Positions 9,305 to 24,300 of a stretch of DNA of 64,000 nt are shown piece by piece. Source of the stretch: Bolinopsis microptera (taxonomy: Eukaryota > Ctenophora > Tentaculata > Lobata > Bolinopsidae); the NCBI RefSeq assembly GCF_026151205.1, contig NC_087072.1, forward strand, positions 15,724,169 to 15,788,168, read 5' to 3'. Numbering within the stretch: position 1 is the first letter of the stretch; every line of letters starts with the position of its first letter. The translations under genes and the position numbers were made by a program. The notes under the pieces were generated by a model. That model made no database searches and was not told the DNA's origin. It saw nothing but the letters and a program-made list of their open reading frames with translations.

Positions 9305-12300
9305 CTGAAAAAAAAACATGAATCAATTTGGTGTTTTAATTTTAACACATCAGCTATAGTCATTTGTTTATGAAATTTCGACGAATAGTTGATTCTCATG
9401 ACCATGATTTTAAGCAGTACACGCGGCAATTTAATATTAAAATCATCAAAATTCGACTGACCTCGAATATTCTTCCTGGTGCGGGGGAATTTGGGTCTTT
9501 AAAGAGAACTTTGTGGGTTTTGAAAGGTCTAAGTGCTCTTTCTTGAAGTTGAATCTCTAAGTTCCTCTGAGTTCGGTATTGGGAGTACCGTATCTTAGCT
9601 GAAATAAGTGCTGTCACTTTTACCATTATAGTACATGTTCGATACTCAAAATGTCTGCAAGCATGCACTTGACTAAACCTAAAGAATCTTTAGGCTCTTC
9701 ATCTTTAGTAAATATGAAGAACGTACGTTGAAAAGCTGGGCAGAGCACGGGATGACCACACATATCCCTGCTGCCTACCATCACATACTGCTGCCTACCA
9801 TCACATACTGCTGCCTACCATCACATACTGCTGCCTACCATCACATGAGTGAGAGTCATCTCCATTCTCCAGGCAATAATGGAACTTAGTACAGACAGAT
9901 CCGTCTAAAAAAATCGATCTGCTGACACTCAAAGCTTTCAGAGGTTTTTTGACGTTTTTGAGTCCCATTAGGTGCCCTTTATGGCTGACCAACTTTTCCA
10001 AACTTTTCCACTTGTCTTAAGGCCACTTTTTGCCACTTTACCACTTTTTACCACCTTTTTTGTTTGTCGGATATCTTTAGTTGTGAACATCGTAAAAGGT
10101 TGCGGATCAATCGAGTGTGTTCATATTATCAGGAAGAAAAACTTTTGTTCAAACAATTTTTACGTCAGATAATAAGTTAATTGGATAATTATCAATTAAC
10201 TAATTAGCAAAATTCTAAAAAATTTTTATTGGCTAAAAATGATCGGAATAGCTTAAAACACGGATAAAAGTAGTTTTTAGAAAAAATTTTAAAATTTTTC
10301 ACTTACATTTTTTTTCGAGACTTGGAAAAAATTTCCGCCAAAAGTGATCAAATCGCATGAAACACGGATAAAAATGCCTTTCTAAAAAACGTAGTGAATT
10401 TTTCGTTTCAAGAATACTTAAATCGCCAATATTTGTAGTTGGAGTTCAGTAAATCTCGGCAGATTTTAGTAATCAGGAATTAGTATTACTAAGTGAAGAG
10501 GTCTGAAACTGAAAAACGTTAACCATACGATCGCGCGGCAATATAAGAGTTTCATAAACTAATTTTCACAGAAACTGCACCAATGGCACAGTCAAGATCG
10601 AAACGATAGCCTGCTGTACTGTCATTTTATTGATTTCAATGATGAATCAGTGGGGTTAAGATAATCACATTTGTAATAAAATATAAATAAAACATCTCTG
10701 TACCGTCAATTGTGCTAGTCTAAACCAGCCTACCTGTATTACCAGACCTCTTCTTTTCCTCGACAATCAAACCAAGTTGCTCATATGAGTCATATCGCAT
10801 TTGGTGGGTGATGTAAGTAGTAATACATATCGAGCTGTATTCAATCACAAAACGACACAATGCAATACGTGTATATTATATTATGGCCCTTAATGAGGTA
10901 TATGAAACGTTCTATATCGTACACTTCTCGTTTCTCCCGTGAGAGGCCCAGTATGGAGAGGTTTTACAGTTTATCACGAAAACGTCTACTTGGCCTCATG
11001 GCTCAAAGAAGGCAAGAAAAGACCAGAAAGCTTTCAACTCGCTCTTTTCAATGCCCGTCCATCTGTCCCACATTAATCCTGAGCTGATCATCATAGCCCC
11101 GAATATCCTACGGGAAGAACCTGTATTTTTATCTCACGACGTCCGGATTTCAAATCAACACCCTCAATAACATTAACAATCCTTCCTGATCAGAATCTGT
11201 CTCTATTAGCAATTTCCAAAATATCCTGACTCTCGTGGAATATTTCACTGAATTATTTATTACCGGTTCTTTACTACCCCTTGCCCGTCACTCGTATCTA
11301 CATCTTACCCTTGCCAGTATGTTACCCTTGCTGATTTTACGTTTAGCCGACCCTGACATATGGGGGTGATTTGAGGTATCCAGCATAGCAAATGAAGCGG
11401 TATGCAGAACAATACAAAACAAGTCACAGTTGATGTTGGAAGGTGTATTTACACTTGCTTTCTGGATCTGGCTGTTCCTTAGTTTCCTTGGTCTGTTCTT
11501 GCCTTCTTCGAACTGTAAATGAGCCATGTAATGAGGCCAAGTATACTTTTTCGTGATAAACATTAAAACGTCTCTATACCGGGTTTCTCATTAAGAGCCA
11601 TATAATATACACGTATTGTGTCGTATTCTGATTGAATACAGCTCGTTATGTATAAGTTTCAATACCTACAACACTACTATATAACAAATAATTTGAATGA
11701 CAGGATGGATTACTGAGGGCACTGTGTTAAAGTGATTTGAATGACAGGATGGATTACCGAGGGCACTGTGTTAAGGTGATTTAAGTGGGTCCCAATCCCC
11801 ACCGACCATTCTTCTTTGTGTCATGAATACTTGCTTCATCATCTCCTTTTAATAAAAATCACGGTGTCTTTATTGAATAAGCGCATTACTACTTACATCA
11901 CCCACCAAATGCGATATGAGCAACTTGGTTTGATTGTCGAGGAAAAGAAGAGGTCTGGTAATACAGGTAGGCTGGTTTAGACTAGCACAATTGACGGTAC
12001 AGAGATGTTTTATTTATATTTTATTACAAATGTGATTATCTTAACCCCACTGATTCATCATTGAAATCAATAAAATGACAGTACAGCAGGCTATCGTTTC
12101 GATCTTGACTGTGCCATTGGTGCAGTTTCTGTGAAAATTAGTTTATGAAACTCTTATATTGCCGCGCGATCGTATGGTTAACGTTTTTCAGTTTCAGACC
12201 TCTTCACTTAGTAATACTAATTCCTGATTACTAAAATCTGCCGAGATTTACTGAACTCCAACTACAAATATTGGCGATTTAAGTATTCTTGAAACGAAAA

Positions 12301-15300
12301 ATTCACTACGTTTTTTAGAAAGGCATTTTTATCCGTGTTTCATGCGATTTGATCACTTTTGGCGGAAATTTTTTCCAAGTCTCGAAAAAAAATGTAAGTG
12401 AAAAATTTTAAAATTTTTTCTAAAAACTACTTTTATCCGTGTTTTAAGCTATTTCGATCATTTTTAGCCAATAAAAATTTTTTAGAATTTTGCTAATTAG
12501 TTAATTGATAATTATCCAATCAACTTATTATCTGACGTAAAAATTGTTTGAACAAAAGTTTTTCTTCCTGATAATATGAACACACTCGATTGATCCGCAA
12601 CCTTTTACGATGTTCACAACTAAAGATATTCGGCAAACAAAAAAGGTGGTAAAAAGTGGTAAAGTGGCAAAAAGTGGCCTTAAGACAAGTGGAAAAGTTT
12701 GGAAAAGTTGGTCAGCCATAAAGGGCACCTAATGGGACTCAAAAACGTCAAAAAACCTCTGAAAGCTTTGAGTGTCAGCAGATCGATTTTTTTAGACGGA
12801 TCTGTCTGTACTAACTAGTTTCCTGACTTTCTTACCTTTTTAATTTCATATGGGATCATAGCGATACACATTCAACGTAATACAGTAAAGTTCACCAAAG
12901 TTAATCTTATTAAGATTGCAATGCAATATTTAAAAAATAAAAGCACCTGTCCATGCTAAGAGGAATATTAGGAGGAGGATGACAATGCAGGAGGAGAAAA
13001 TAATAAAGAACTGCTTCAGATCGATCTGGTTGCTAGCCTGGTGCACCTGAAATAAAAACAATAATTAGCAAATATATACAGCAAAACCCTGATTTACCGT
13101 ACCCCTTCCCTTTCCACCAAAGCTTTGGGAAAATGTGTAAATATTTAGTTTGATATTATATAGTAATAGTACTATGTTTGATATCGCGTGATCTTATAAA
13201 ATACAGCTTACTAACGTGTCCCTTATGCCAAGCAAGGTTTTCGGGCTCAAGGCTCGTTACTTCCCCCATTATATAAAGTGCTTGTGAAATAAAACCCCTA
13301 ATGAAGAACCAGTATTGAGCGGACAGAAACCATGTGAATTGCGATCCGACTGTGATTCAAAAATCAGATTTTTTTCTTTCCTCAAACTACACGGTAAATC
13401 GTGGTTTTACTGTATATATTATATATACTCAATTTGCGTTTTTAAAAAGCCTATTATGTTCCATGTTTGAGTTGGTAAACAGTAGTGGTTCAGCAGACTA
13501 CTAAATGGCTCCTAATTCTCACTGACTCTTGTTATCACGTTTATCGGTTTATGGTCTATTTTTTTGCGGCTCATGGTCATTTCAAGTCTAGTGACCTTAC
13601 TTAACACTACTAGATAACCTAAAAGCAGATACTGGGCTGACGACAGTAGATGAGATAGCTAGACTGATGGAGGACAGAAAGATGTGGAGAACTGGATCTC
13701 AGGAACACTACCTGCCTTAAGCCAAGTCAGTAAGTCATGGTCATTTCAACCTTCTGTATAATAAACCTTGTGAACATGTGATAACTTATGTCAGACGAGG
13801 TTATCAGGTAATCGGCTTTATGGAAACGACCATCTGCAAAATGTTTTGTCGTGAATGATGGCCTTTACATATAAATATTACTGTGTTTATGTCATGCTAT
13901 GGTTAAGAGGATGGGACATAACAAATTGTTTACAATTGACACAATATTATAATAACTCTATCAAGGGAAATTAACATTTAATCTCTGTTGCCAATATCCT
14001 TTAAAACCGTTGGCTAAGAAGCAAACTTATTTTCCATCCACATTTAACATTGTATCATTATACTAAGGTAATTAAGGCATTAAACCCGTCATTCGTCGTT
14101 CTACACAAATAGAAGTAAGATTATGCTATAATTGCTATAATTGTTCTAATTGACCTCCCCCTCCACAAGCTGCTAGTGCTCACTACAATCATATGAACAC
14201 AGCACCGACCACCACCTCCCTAGGAATATCACTACTCAATGCCATGTCCCAAGGTTAAATTAAATTGTACTAATAATCTACTAATTAATCTACTAATCTA
14301 CCAAAGCAGGCCCATCGGTGGTTTACTAATAGTCAAACACGGAGAAGGCATTTTAGTGTCACCCTTGCTTCTAGGTATCTTGGTGATTTATCTATTGTTT
14401 TCTCTATTTGGACAACACAAACGACACATTTGACTGCCGGTACAGAAACCCAACATTGCGTCCACGAGCCATTTGCATGATAAGGGGTCGTATTACGTAA
14501 TCGAGGGGGGAGGGGGGGTTTCCAAATGATAACACTAGCGTAATTTTGACACAATAGCTATGTGTAAAACTGATTACGGAGGAGGAGGGGGAGGGGGTCC
14601 AAAAAGTGATTAAGTGATATGTGAATGACCCCGGTCTAAGCAATTACAAAAGATAGGTTAATCAGATAGACATCATTCATGAACTATCAAATGTTTTCCA
14701 CAAATGTTTGATTTATTTCTCACTATTCTATAAGATCGTGTTTTCAAAAAATAAATCACCTTAAATTTTCTCATAACAAGAGACATATTATACAAAATAG
14801 AGGAACCATTAAGTATTAACCAAGGCAATTTCGGTGCTGAAGCTGCTAATAAAACAACTCCAAGAAGAACAACCAGATTTGAGGCGCCCAGTATTTATCT
14901 AAAATTAAAAAAGGAATAATCTGACGTGAGTTTCAAAGAATAAAGTAATACTAATACTGGACCACTTACTCGCTCAGGATTTGACTATTATATTAATTTA
15001 AAATTTGTGTCGACGACTCGACTGTGCTGCATAAATTACGTCTTTGATCTTTGACGCAACCTTTGGTAGAATCGACCAACGAAAACTCAAGCATTAAAAA
15101 ACCCCCGCCACTTCTGTGCTAACAAACCCCAACTTTACCCACTTCTGTGCTAACAAACCCCAACTTTACCCGATTAATACGGATGGTTCTTCAGCATTTA
15201 AGGTTTTCTACCATTCCTTATCTTTAGAGTTGAGTTCTAACCTCTATCCTAAGAGTTCGCACATCTCCAGGCCTGTAGTTTTTGAACTCCAAGTAGAGTC

Positions 15301-18300
15301 TCAGCTCTGCAGCCCGCAAGTCCCAGTCATATCTTGACTTCTTAAAGGTGTTAGCCCAACTCCTTTGTATCGTCTTTTCCCTCTGTAACATTTAGCTTTT
15401 ATTAGAATCATGACTACGATACCACAGATTTATAAGTAGTCAAGGCAGCTCTTACGCTTTGATTAGGAACCAGGATTCATTATTCTGAACAACAAACAAA
15501 CAGTCGTGTTAAATTTGGGTACAAATTGTTAGTAACAACATATTGTCAACATGTCAAGTATTACAGGCATTTACAGGTCAAGTATTACAAGTCAAGTATT
15601 ACAGTCAGATCCCTATTAGAAGACAAACTACCACACACAACAGAGGTATTGTGGAATGTGGGGTATTACAAATGAAGAATGCTTTAGGCAGCAGCAGTAA
15701 ATAATGCTACTATTAGCGGATCATGGCTAAGTTTAAAATTATGAATAATTTAGATAAAGATTTTCAGGCAACAATAAGATGAGAATTCAATTCCATATTT
15801 TTAAGTGCAAGATTTTCGAACATCGATGACCTCCAGCTTTTATGATAAGTCAGTCTATGATTTTATTTATTATGGGTAAAGTGTTTTTTTGGTCATAATA
15901 TAACACCACATTTTCCGTCCAAGTTCCCAAGCAGCCCACTATAAAAAGAGTGCTGTTAAGAAAATGGCAAGGTACCCACAATTAATTCTTCCAGGAAGGT
16001 AACTTCCTTGTCGCGAGCTAAATGAGAGGTTATTTTTCGTGGCATTGGTTCGAAGACTGTCATGTCCTGTCTTTCTGGTGTCTGTTGTTTGGGTGAAGGA
16101 GCAGGGGGTTGCTTGGCGAGATACTATGCGAAATACTATCAGTCTCGTGGTTTAATCAAAAAGTTATGCTAAATTTACAGTGTCATTTCAAAGCATCACT
16201 TTTGACAAAAATAATTTTGGTGAAGTGTTGTCGGTACATACGTTATAGGTGTTGTACGAGTTGCCGAGGTAAAACATAGTTGTGTTCAAATTAAACTCAG
16301 TGTAGTTGGAGGAGGAGAAGGTGACTACTATCTCTATCATCACATCCTCTGTAATGCTCGCATTTAACTTCGTCATAAAGTTCACCTGAAAGGAAAAGTC
16401 TTCTTTATCTTGCTTTTTCTACGAACTGGTTGTAGTCATTTCGGAAATGAATGATATGATGAACATGGTCAAGTGCAGTGAGGCGAAGCCGATAGAAATA
16501 TAATCACAAACTCCGCCGAGAGATGTGATAAGAAGTTAGAAGCATCTGTGGTTTTTCTACTTTTAAAGTAACATTCTGACTTGAAAACAATATTACCTTG
16601 CTGGTGGTAACGGTCGTAGAGTGAGTGAAACCGCCTGCATTCAACAGACGAAAACATGTTCCACCGTCTTTCTTCGGATCCCCTTCGTATCCTAATTAAG
16701 ATAATAAGGTTAAGAAGGTTTCTTCCCGAAATATCAAGCAAAATTGCTGATCTTATAATATTCGGGCGTAATAATTATATGCATTCAAGAGAAAATATCA
16801 AGCACACGAGGAGGATAAAAATAGACCCGCGAGCCCTGAACGAGCACATTTCAAGCAAAACCTAAAATTACCAATCTGAAGAATTTAAATTACCCTTAAT
16901 GCAGGTGTCACAGCCGGTTCCCCCAACTCCCATTGTGTTACACTTGCATCTACCAGACAAGTTGTTACAGAAAGGCTCAGAGTGCTCACTGCAGTGGCAA
17001 GGCTTGCAGAGTCCCTTGTTTGTAGCGTCACCATAGTAACCGTCTACACAGCTATCGCAGTTTTTACCTGAAATTAGAAAGAATGTCAACCGTTAAGCGA
17101 TTAGCCGGAAAAGCTTTGTTTATGCTTTGTCAGAAAACCATATATTATGGGCCGTATTTTTCATCCAATTTTTGTCCATTTGACCGCAGGAAAGTGATTG
17201 TGGTCGCCACAAAGGGAATTATATACATATTTCATATACAAAGTTACGTTACTGCTCACAGCACTGTACGATTGTTAACTGAAAATTGGATTTCCGACCT
17301 CCGCGGTTATGTTTCAGAAAGTCTAGAAAATCATTTTAAATGAGCACCAGTTTTTCACAGCCGTTAAAATAGTTGTCAAAACAATCTAATTTAACACCCA
17401 TACGCACGAAAACTCCGAAAATCTACCATCCACAATTTAAAGTTATAGTTATTATATTAGCTACTGTCCTAATTGTTTTTGTATTTAAAGCTATATACAA
17501 TCACGTGATTAGATGGTACGTGCGTGCGCGTCTCCTGTATATCACGATATATTGACTAGCGCCTTACATTAACGACATCAAAAATACACACAGCGGTTGA
17601 TGTTTTCTTCTCAGAATTGTAAGCGAATGTCGCCCCGGTTCAGATGCAAAATTAGCGCAAAAGTCAGGTCCGTGCGCAAATGTTACAATTTCGCCAGAAC
17701 ACCTCTAACCTGCAGTCTCATGAGATTTTGGCGCTGATAAAAATTTTTCGGCAACCAAATATTGAACAGATAAACTTTCATAGTCCAGGCAAGCAAATTA
17801 CCGACATGGATCAAATATGAGTTGTTAGAATTTAGATTTCTGCAATACATTGTTACAGTTCGGATGAAAAATATTGCTTCAGACCGAATTCGAACCCGGA
17901 CCTTCTGCATGCGAGGTGATAATCTTGCCAATGGAGCGACATTTGCTTCCAATTCTGAGAAATAAACTATGGGCGACAATTTTTCAACAATTTTGCTAGA
18001 AAACCTCCCCAAATACATAAGGTCCAATATACCCACTACGTTACACCAACGTCTGTACGCAACAAATTTATCCCTGGGTTCTCCTACTCAAAGTAAGTAT
18101 TTGGAGGATTGGAAAACATCCAGCACTAGCAATATACACTAGACAGACTAGAAACGTGAAATTGAAGATATAAAGTCACATGAGTCGTGAGCAAGTGACT
18201 CGATCAATAATTATTGCTATTGTAGTTGTACTACCAACAAAAGGGCATGGCTTCAACCATGACACGTGACACTGCAATTATCCAACCATGACACGTGACA

Positions 18301-21300
18301 CTGCAATTATCCACAAACCTCGAGTGTCCCCCTGGCACTGATCACAGTGGACGTTGTCCGTACAGTTACTGTGTCCGTTACACTGGCAAAGTGGGCAGGA
18401 TTCGTAAAACCAACTCTTCTCTGGACAAATCTGACAAATATCATATTATGTATTAAATCTATTGAACAAGAAAAGTAGTATATTAAAGTAGCGGAAATTA
18501 TAAAATATTAGCACATTTGTAAACGGTTTAATCCTGTATCTAGTTATGAAAATGTAGCTTACATTGGTAACAAGGGGACTATAAAAGGTTCCAGAATGGC
18601 AAGAACCAGTGCCTGTACCACTACCGTCATCACACCAGCCACACTCCGGCTCAGCTTGACACAGGGTGCAGTTACGATGTGCACTGCACGACGCAGCTAG
18701 TCGGGGGATAGGGCGTTATAATTCAACATTAAATTTTCAACATTCAACAAAAAAAGTATCAACATGTCAGTTCGGCAATTCCCCACTGGCAAAAAGTGTT
18801 CGCTTTTACAATGTGGATGTAACTTAGTAACCGCAAATTGGTTTTGTGGGGTAACAAATTATAAAAATCTTGAATTCGTGTAAAATAATTTACAAATTGA
18901 TTTCGGGGAATGTAATTATCTTAACCTGGGCATATTGGAGAGCTGTAGGTCATGGTCCACTTGACACACTGCCCGTAGGGATATCTTGCGTGGTATGTTG
19001 AAGTATCTAAACACTGACCCTCTCTCCGACCATCTAGCAGATACATATCTTAGTCTAGTAGATACATATCTTAGTCTAGTAGATACATATCTCAGTCTAG
19101 TAGATACATATCTTAATCTAGTAGATACATATCTTAATCTAGTAGAGCTACATAATCTCTTAGTTTACTAATATAGAGAGATATTATCTCAAACATGGTA
19201 TTAATGTTTTTCATACAAAGTTACAACAAAGTCTTCATGTTATGTATCCTGGGTTTGGACAGGATATTACCCGCTTAAAATATTTCCATCGCGTTACATA
19301 ATACTCAATAAATATAATAGATGTGTAGTGTTGTAATTAGTTTATGTATAGTATTAATTATTATGGTATAATATCTAGAACTACTATTAGGGGTGGGAGA
19401 AGTATGGGGTTACACAGAATGAGAGATATTATCGTGACTTCATAAAGTGTTATATATACACTATACAGTTACATCCTAATAAAATATCAATACATGTATC
19501 AACATACATGAGGGTATGATCAAATGTATGGGCAGTGATTTTAAGAAAACCATACATTCATTAAAATCATTTTTAAATGATTTCACACCATACTGCATAG
19601 TTAATACTATACACCAAAGTAATATAAACGCTTCTCCAAAAACAAAATAGTAAAATATCAACACTCAAGGTTTTAGTCTACAACCACGAAAAGCTGGCCT
19701 CTAAATACCCCAGTTTTTAACTTTTTAATGTAATGTTATTGTAATTTCCAGCTTTTCGCAGCCAGCTTTACACCACTGGGATAGAAAATAAAAACAGTAC
19801 TACTTGTACTGACCTGGATAGAGTTTATCAAGTTGGCACCACATACAGCTCCTGATCATGTGTTCATTGCCCAGGCACTTGCTACAGGAGGTGGCAGCAG
19901 AACACGGTCTGATAGCACTGCAGTCCACTTCTTGTCCTGTGTTAAGGAGCAATAAGTTGTGGGGTATTTGTGGGGGGGGGGGGGGGGTGTTAGAACAATG
20001 GTTACTGGGTTGTTGTTTAACGTATTGTGACCTATTAATTGTTCGTCAATTAGTAGAATAACGGGCAGCTAAAACTAACTAAATAACATGTTAACTATAA
20101 CACTTACTTTCATTCTCAACATTAACACCGCACCTCCTATTCTTAACATCCCACACACACTGCCCCTTACAATGCTCACACAACTTGTACTCCGAGCACT
20201 GGATACGACTTGGTTTATTATTCGGCACGTTCCGGCACTTGAACAGGTCATCAAAGCCGGTAGCGTTAACCAGAGCTGTAGGACGGCAGGTATCAGGGTA
20301 GTGTTGGTCCCACACGCAGTCCGGCCGGGTCTGGCAGGCGTGACACCGCCGGTCAAACCCGTCCCCTGGGACACACTCCTCGTCACACTTCACTGCGCCA
20401 CAGTCACCTGGGTTACTACAATTAGATGTTCTGATATTTCGTTCTAAATCACTGCAATATTAGTAAAGCAAGGGTTGGATAATATTTATCATTTATTCTT
20501 TAAAAGGATCAGGAGTCAGGTTCGTACTGCAACTCTACTCTATGACGCTCGTGCAAGAAGGCGTGATATCTGCAAACCATTGTAAGCTACATTCCATGTA
20601 CATTAGACAAACAAAAACAGTTATATTATGCCACAACAATAGGACGAGACTAAAGGGAAGTGATATATACACACACTTCCTACACAACAGATCGAAGTAT
20701 GAATTATATATTGTTTTAGGCAGACAAACAGAAACTATTAACTTATAATACTATATCATAGGGGAACAAATATAAATGATAGAAAAAATACTAGCAGTTA
20801 AGTAAGTACTCAGTAACACTAAGTAACACTAAGTAACACTAAGTAACACTAAGTAACACTAAGTAACACTAATTAACACTAAGTAACTCTAAGTAACACT
20901 AAGTAACACTAAGTAACACTAAGTAACACTAAGTAACACTAAGTAACACTAAGTAAGTACTAACTGATGGGAATGGTAAAGCAGTTGCTAGTAGTCTCAT
21001 TCCATCCGCACTCCGTAAAATCTTCTCTAGCGCTCAAACAACGTGATTTGTTGGTGTGATCCTCACACACGCCTGATAGTTGTGTGATTAATTAATCATT
21101 ATAATAATATTATTGATTAATATAACTATATAATATTGCATACTCTTCTGGAGTTGACTACTGGTGGGGAGTTGATGCAATTATTTAGAGTAATATTATA
21201 TCATAGCTAGTAATATTATATCATAGCTCAACATTTATGTGCGACTTATGGAGCAAGATATTATGCTCATAAATCTGTAAATGCTGTATTAAGGAGTGAT

Positions 21301-24300
21301 CTCCGCTTTGCTAGCGTAAATTTACGTCAACTGCCTATTTAAATCTGCTTTGTTGTAATTTTTTTGTAACGTTAGAATAGAAATAAAAATAAAGGTATAA
21401 CGTAACTAATTGTTTAATTGCTCAGTTGGTTTTCTTTAGCAATTATCTCTTCTAATTATACCAAGTAAAACTAAGAAATTCTTCTGATCACAAAGTATAA
21501 TGGCTGAATAAATGCTTCAAGAAAATAACTTTTACTAGTTAAATGTTCATAACTTGATAAATTAGAGTATCGTATTATGATAACTTGATAACTCGATATG
21601 TTTATAATCGGGTAAATTAGACGCTTTTAAAACTCAACGCAGATGTCTGCAGAATAAAGCGATTGAGGAAATAAAAATTTTCTTGTCCGAAAATATGCTT
21701 TTTATGATTTATAAACTCATGATGCATGCTTAATACAAGCATTTATAATGTTATAATTCACCAGAAAAATTCAAAATTAAGTATCGATTTTAATCACGCC
21801 TATTTATCCATTTGTAATAAAATGCTCAAATCTTGTAACCCCAGTGAAGACACCATGCTAAGCTCACATTTTAAATATCAAATCAGTGGATTGGGCGATG
21901 AACGGATGAACGTTGCGCAATAAACTTGCATTGGACATTTACAATTTGGGCGTTGTTTAAATACGAAGCAACCGTTAAGAGATACCAACCGTTAAGAGAT
22001 ACCAACTTGGGATTGAGTAAATCAAGCATATCTTTCAGCGTATTTAATGACAAATATCTCAATTTTCTGGTGGCCGTTTTCAAAATGAAAAAAAAAAACC
22101 TTTTAGTTTTAAACAAATTTTCGAAATGATTGACTGTGACTCAAAAGTCACTCGACAGCCTCTCATTGATCTGATTGAGTTTCGCCTGTTTGTCAGCCAT
22201 AGTGCCCCTATTCCTGACAACTCCGATGAAGTGGGCCCATCTCGTGAACTCCCCAGGAAATTGAGCCCAGTTCTGGAGTCCTGTTTCGGCTACGTTGTCT
22301 GATGGATTAGATGGGTTCCTGACCACAGGGCACATCTTCATTGGGAACATGGCACGTGCAGTCTCACTGTAGTTTGTAGACCATTCCAGACGCAGCTCAT
22401 GCTTACGTTGGATCATGTCGGTAAGTCTTTGTAACATTACCTCAGACGTGATGAGCAGGTTAGAGGCTCCTTTCTTTACCATGTCTTCGTGAGCCCCAAT
22501 AACGAGAAGGGACAGTAGCAGACTGCTTGGTCTGTGGAACTGATCCTTCCACAGAATACCATTCCTCCAATGCTTCACCATCCTGATCATATCCTTTATC
22601 TTTATCGGCTGTTTTCTGATGAAGTCGGACTCTTTTTCGCAGGCTGCTGAGAGATACCAGATGTAATCCATTGGTCGCTCTTCTTTTATTGTCTGGTACA
22701 AGTTTTCAGAACTGTAATCATTGCGCCAATCGTAACAAGGAATCAAATCCACGTCCATGTCTCCAACAGTGAATTGGACTGAGTATTGAGTGGTAGAGAT
22801 AAGGGTTAACTTTGGAAGAGATTTTTCTGCTTTTGTTAGCATCATTGCAGCATCCTTAAGCAAACTCGCCAGAGCACTTATGATGCTCGGTAGCCATCTA
22901 GCATGTCCTGTTTTTGGGAGATCATCACTGTACAGAACCAGATCTATATCTGATCTAGATTTAGTGGCAGTATCGTGGCCTAGAGATCCACCCTTGGCTA
23001 CTCTAGTCACACGGAACGGTAATCGGGTCTGGCAAAAATCAATAATCTGTTCAATAATTTCACGGTTGTCCTCGTATTTTACAAGCTCAGGACGAACAAT
23101 GCTTCCTTCAGATAAGTTGACTTGAAGTTTAACCTCCGGTCCGTCTACCGAGAAGTCGGGATGATCACCAACCGATCTCTCGATCATGGAACCCTGTAGT
23201 CTGACATCAAGTGGAGCATCTAGAGATCCTTGAAAGGACTGTTTCAGCTGATTCATGGTTAGATAAGAAGAGGTAGAAGACTGAAATGTATCCAAAATAT
23301 TGGACAGTACAGCATCATTTTCACCACCTCCATCCTGTCGCCGCTCAAACAGATCAGCCAGATTTTCAGGAGGCTGAGATCTGGACGTCTCTCTACCACC
23401 AAAGAACAGAACCGGATCTTCACTGAGGTCTTTCAGCAAATCCTTTAAAAAGTTATTTGAAATTATTATGGATACCCTGAGATTTTCTTCGGATGAAGCG
23501 GATATTACCTTGCCCTCACTCTCAATCTTCACAAGTTGTTTCTTGCTGTCGCATATATCCGTGGACGCCTTGGGATGTTCCTCGGATACAGTGGACTTTA
23601 CCTTACCCTCACTCTGACTGTTCTTGAGTTCCTTCTTGTTATCGGATATCTTTGTGGATCCTTTTGAATGTTCCTTTGATCCAGCAGACTTTACCTTGCC
23701 CTCACTCTCATTCTTCTTGACCTCTTTGATGTCATTGGATGTCTTCACGGAAGGTTTGGGATGTGCCCCTGATACGGCAGACCCTTGATTTCCCTCGCTC
23801 AGAACTTCCATGAATTGTTGTTTGTCATTGGACGCTGATCGAGTAATATTTAGCTTGCGCTGGGTCTGGATCCTTACCAGCTCTTTCTTGTTATTGTTCC
23901 CCATATTCTTGTTACTGTTCCCCATATTCTCTAAGATACTCATTTTTTTAGCTAACTTATAACAGTCACGTCAAAACTACATTGTTACAAAAATATCAAG
24001 GAAGGAATAAGTGATCGGGTTTGGATATATAGGAGCCGTTCACCGTTGCAACGTTGATGAACACAGATGACTTGTAACTGTAAGGAATTACAGATTACAA
24101 AACATAGAACTATAATGTTGGCGATCTTACTATCTCAGTCAAGAACTGATATAACTAAGCGTATGAGAGCTCGGCGTTAAGTATGCACATTGTTAATGTT
24201 TTACAATTTCAAATTCGGCAATATCAAAGATGTTGCTCCACGTAAATCAGATAGGGCAGAAGATGTTTTTACTTTTAAATTACTACTCTAGGAATCGGAC

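Larger units (their letters stand above)
13047..16241. other. Attractin intron, probably hiding one more exon
   Basis: By comparison with attractins, a membrane-proximal extracellular stretch should lie between exons 21 and 22. Both flanking exons are phase 0 here, so an in-frame exon could be present, but I could not pick it out. The stretch holds a family K MITE (14484-14632) and a 28-bp tandem duplication (15110-15171). Confidence 0.4.

Noticed and set aside
10000-10172. Identical 66-residue frames on opposite strands (also 12528-12728) that look like a conserved hydrophobic protein
   Set aside because: They are the same low-complexity TTTTCCACTT-type sequence in the two arms of the foldback element. 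The similarity comes from the DNA repeat, not from a gene.
14820-14900. Candidate missing attractin exon before the transmembrane exon
   Set aside because: Acceptor-like CTTTTTTAATTTTAG borders exist, but the frames carry stops or show no similarity to the expected ectodomain stretch.
15930-16110. Second candidate for the missing attractin exon
   Set aside because: Two frames are open, but neither resembles the attractin juxtamembrane ectodomain, and no clean donor gives phase 0.
17882-17955. Functional tRNA gene
   Set aside because: The B-box-like sequence is present, but the acceptor and anticodon stems do not pair well. Kept only as a tRNA-like remnant.
18986-19171. Frame with repeated ADTYLSLV units
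   Set aside because: A translation of the 21-bp tandem repeat in the intron upstream of exon 16, on the wrong strand for the gene.
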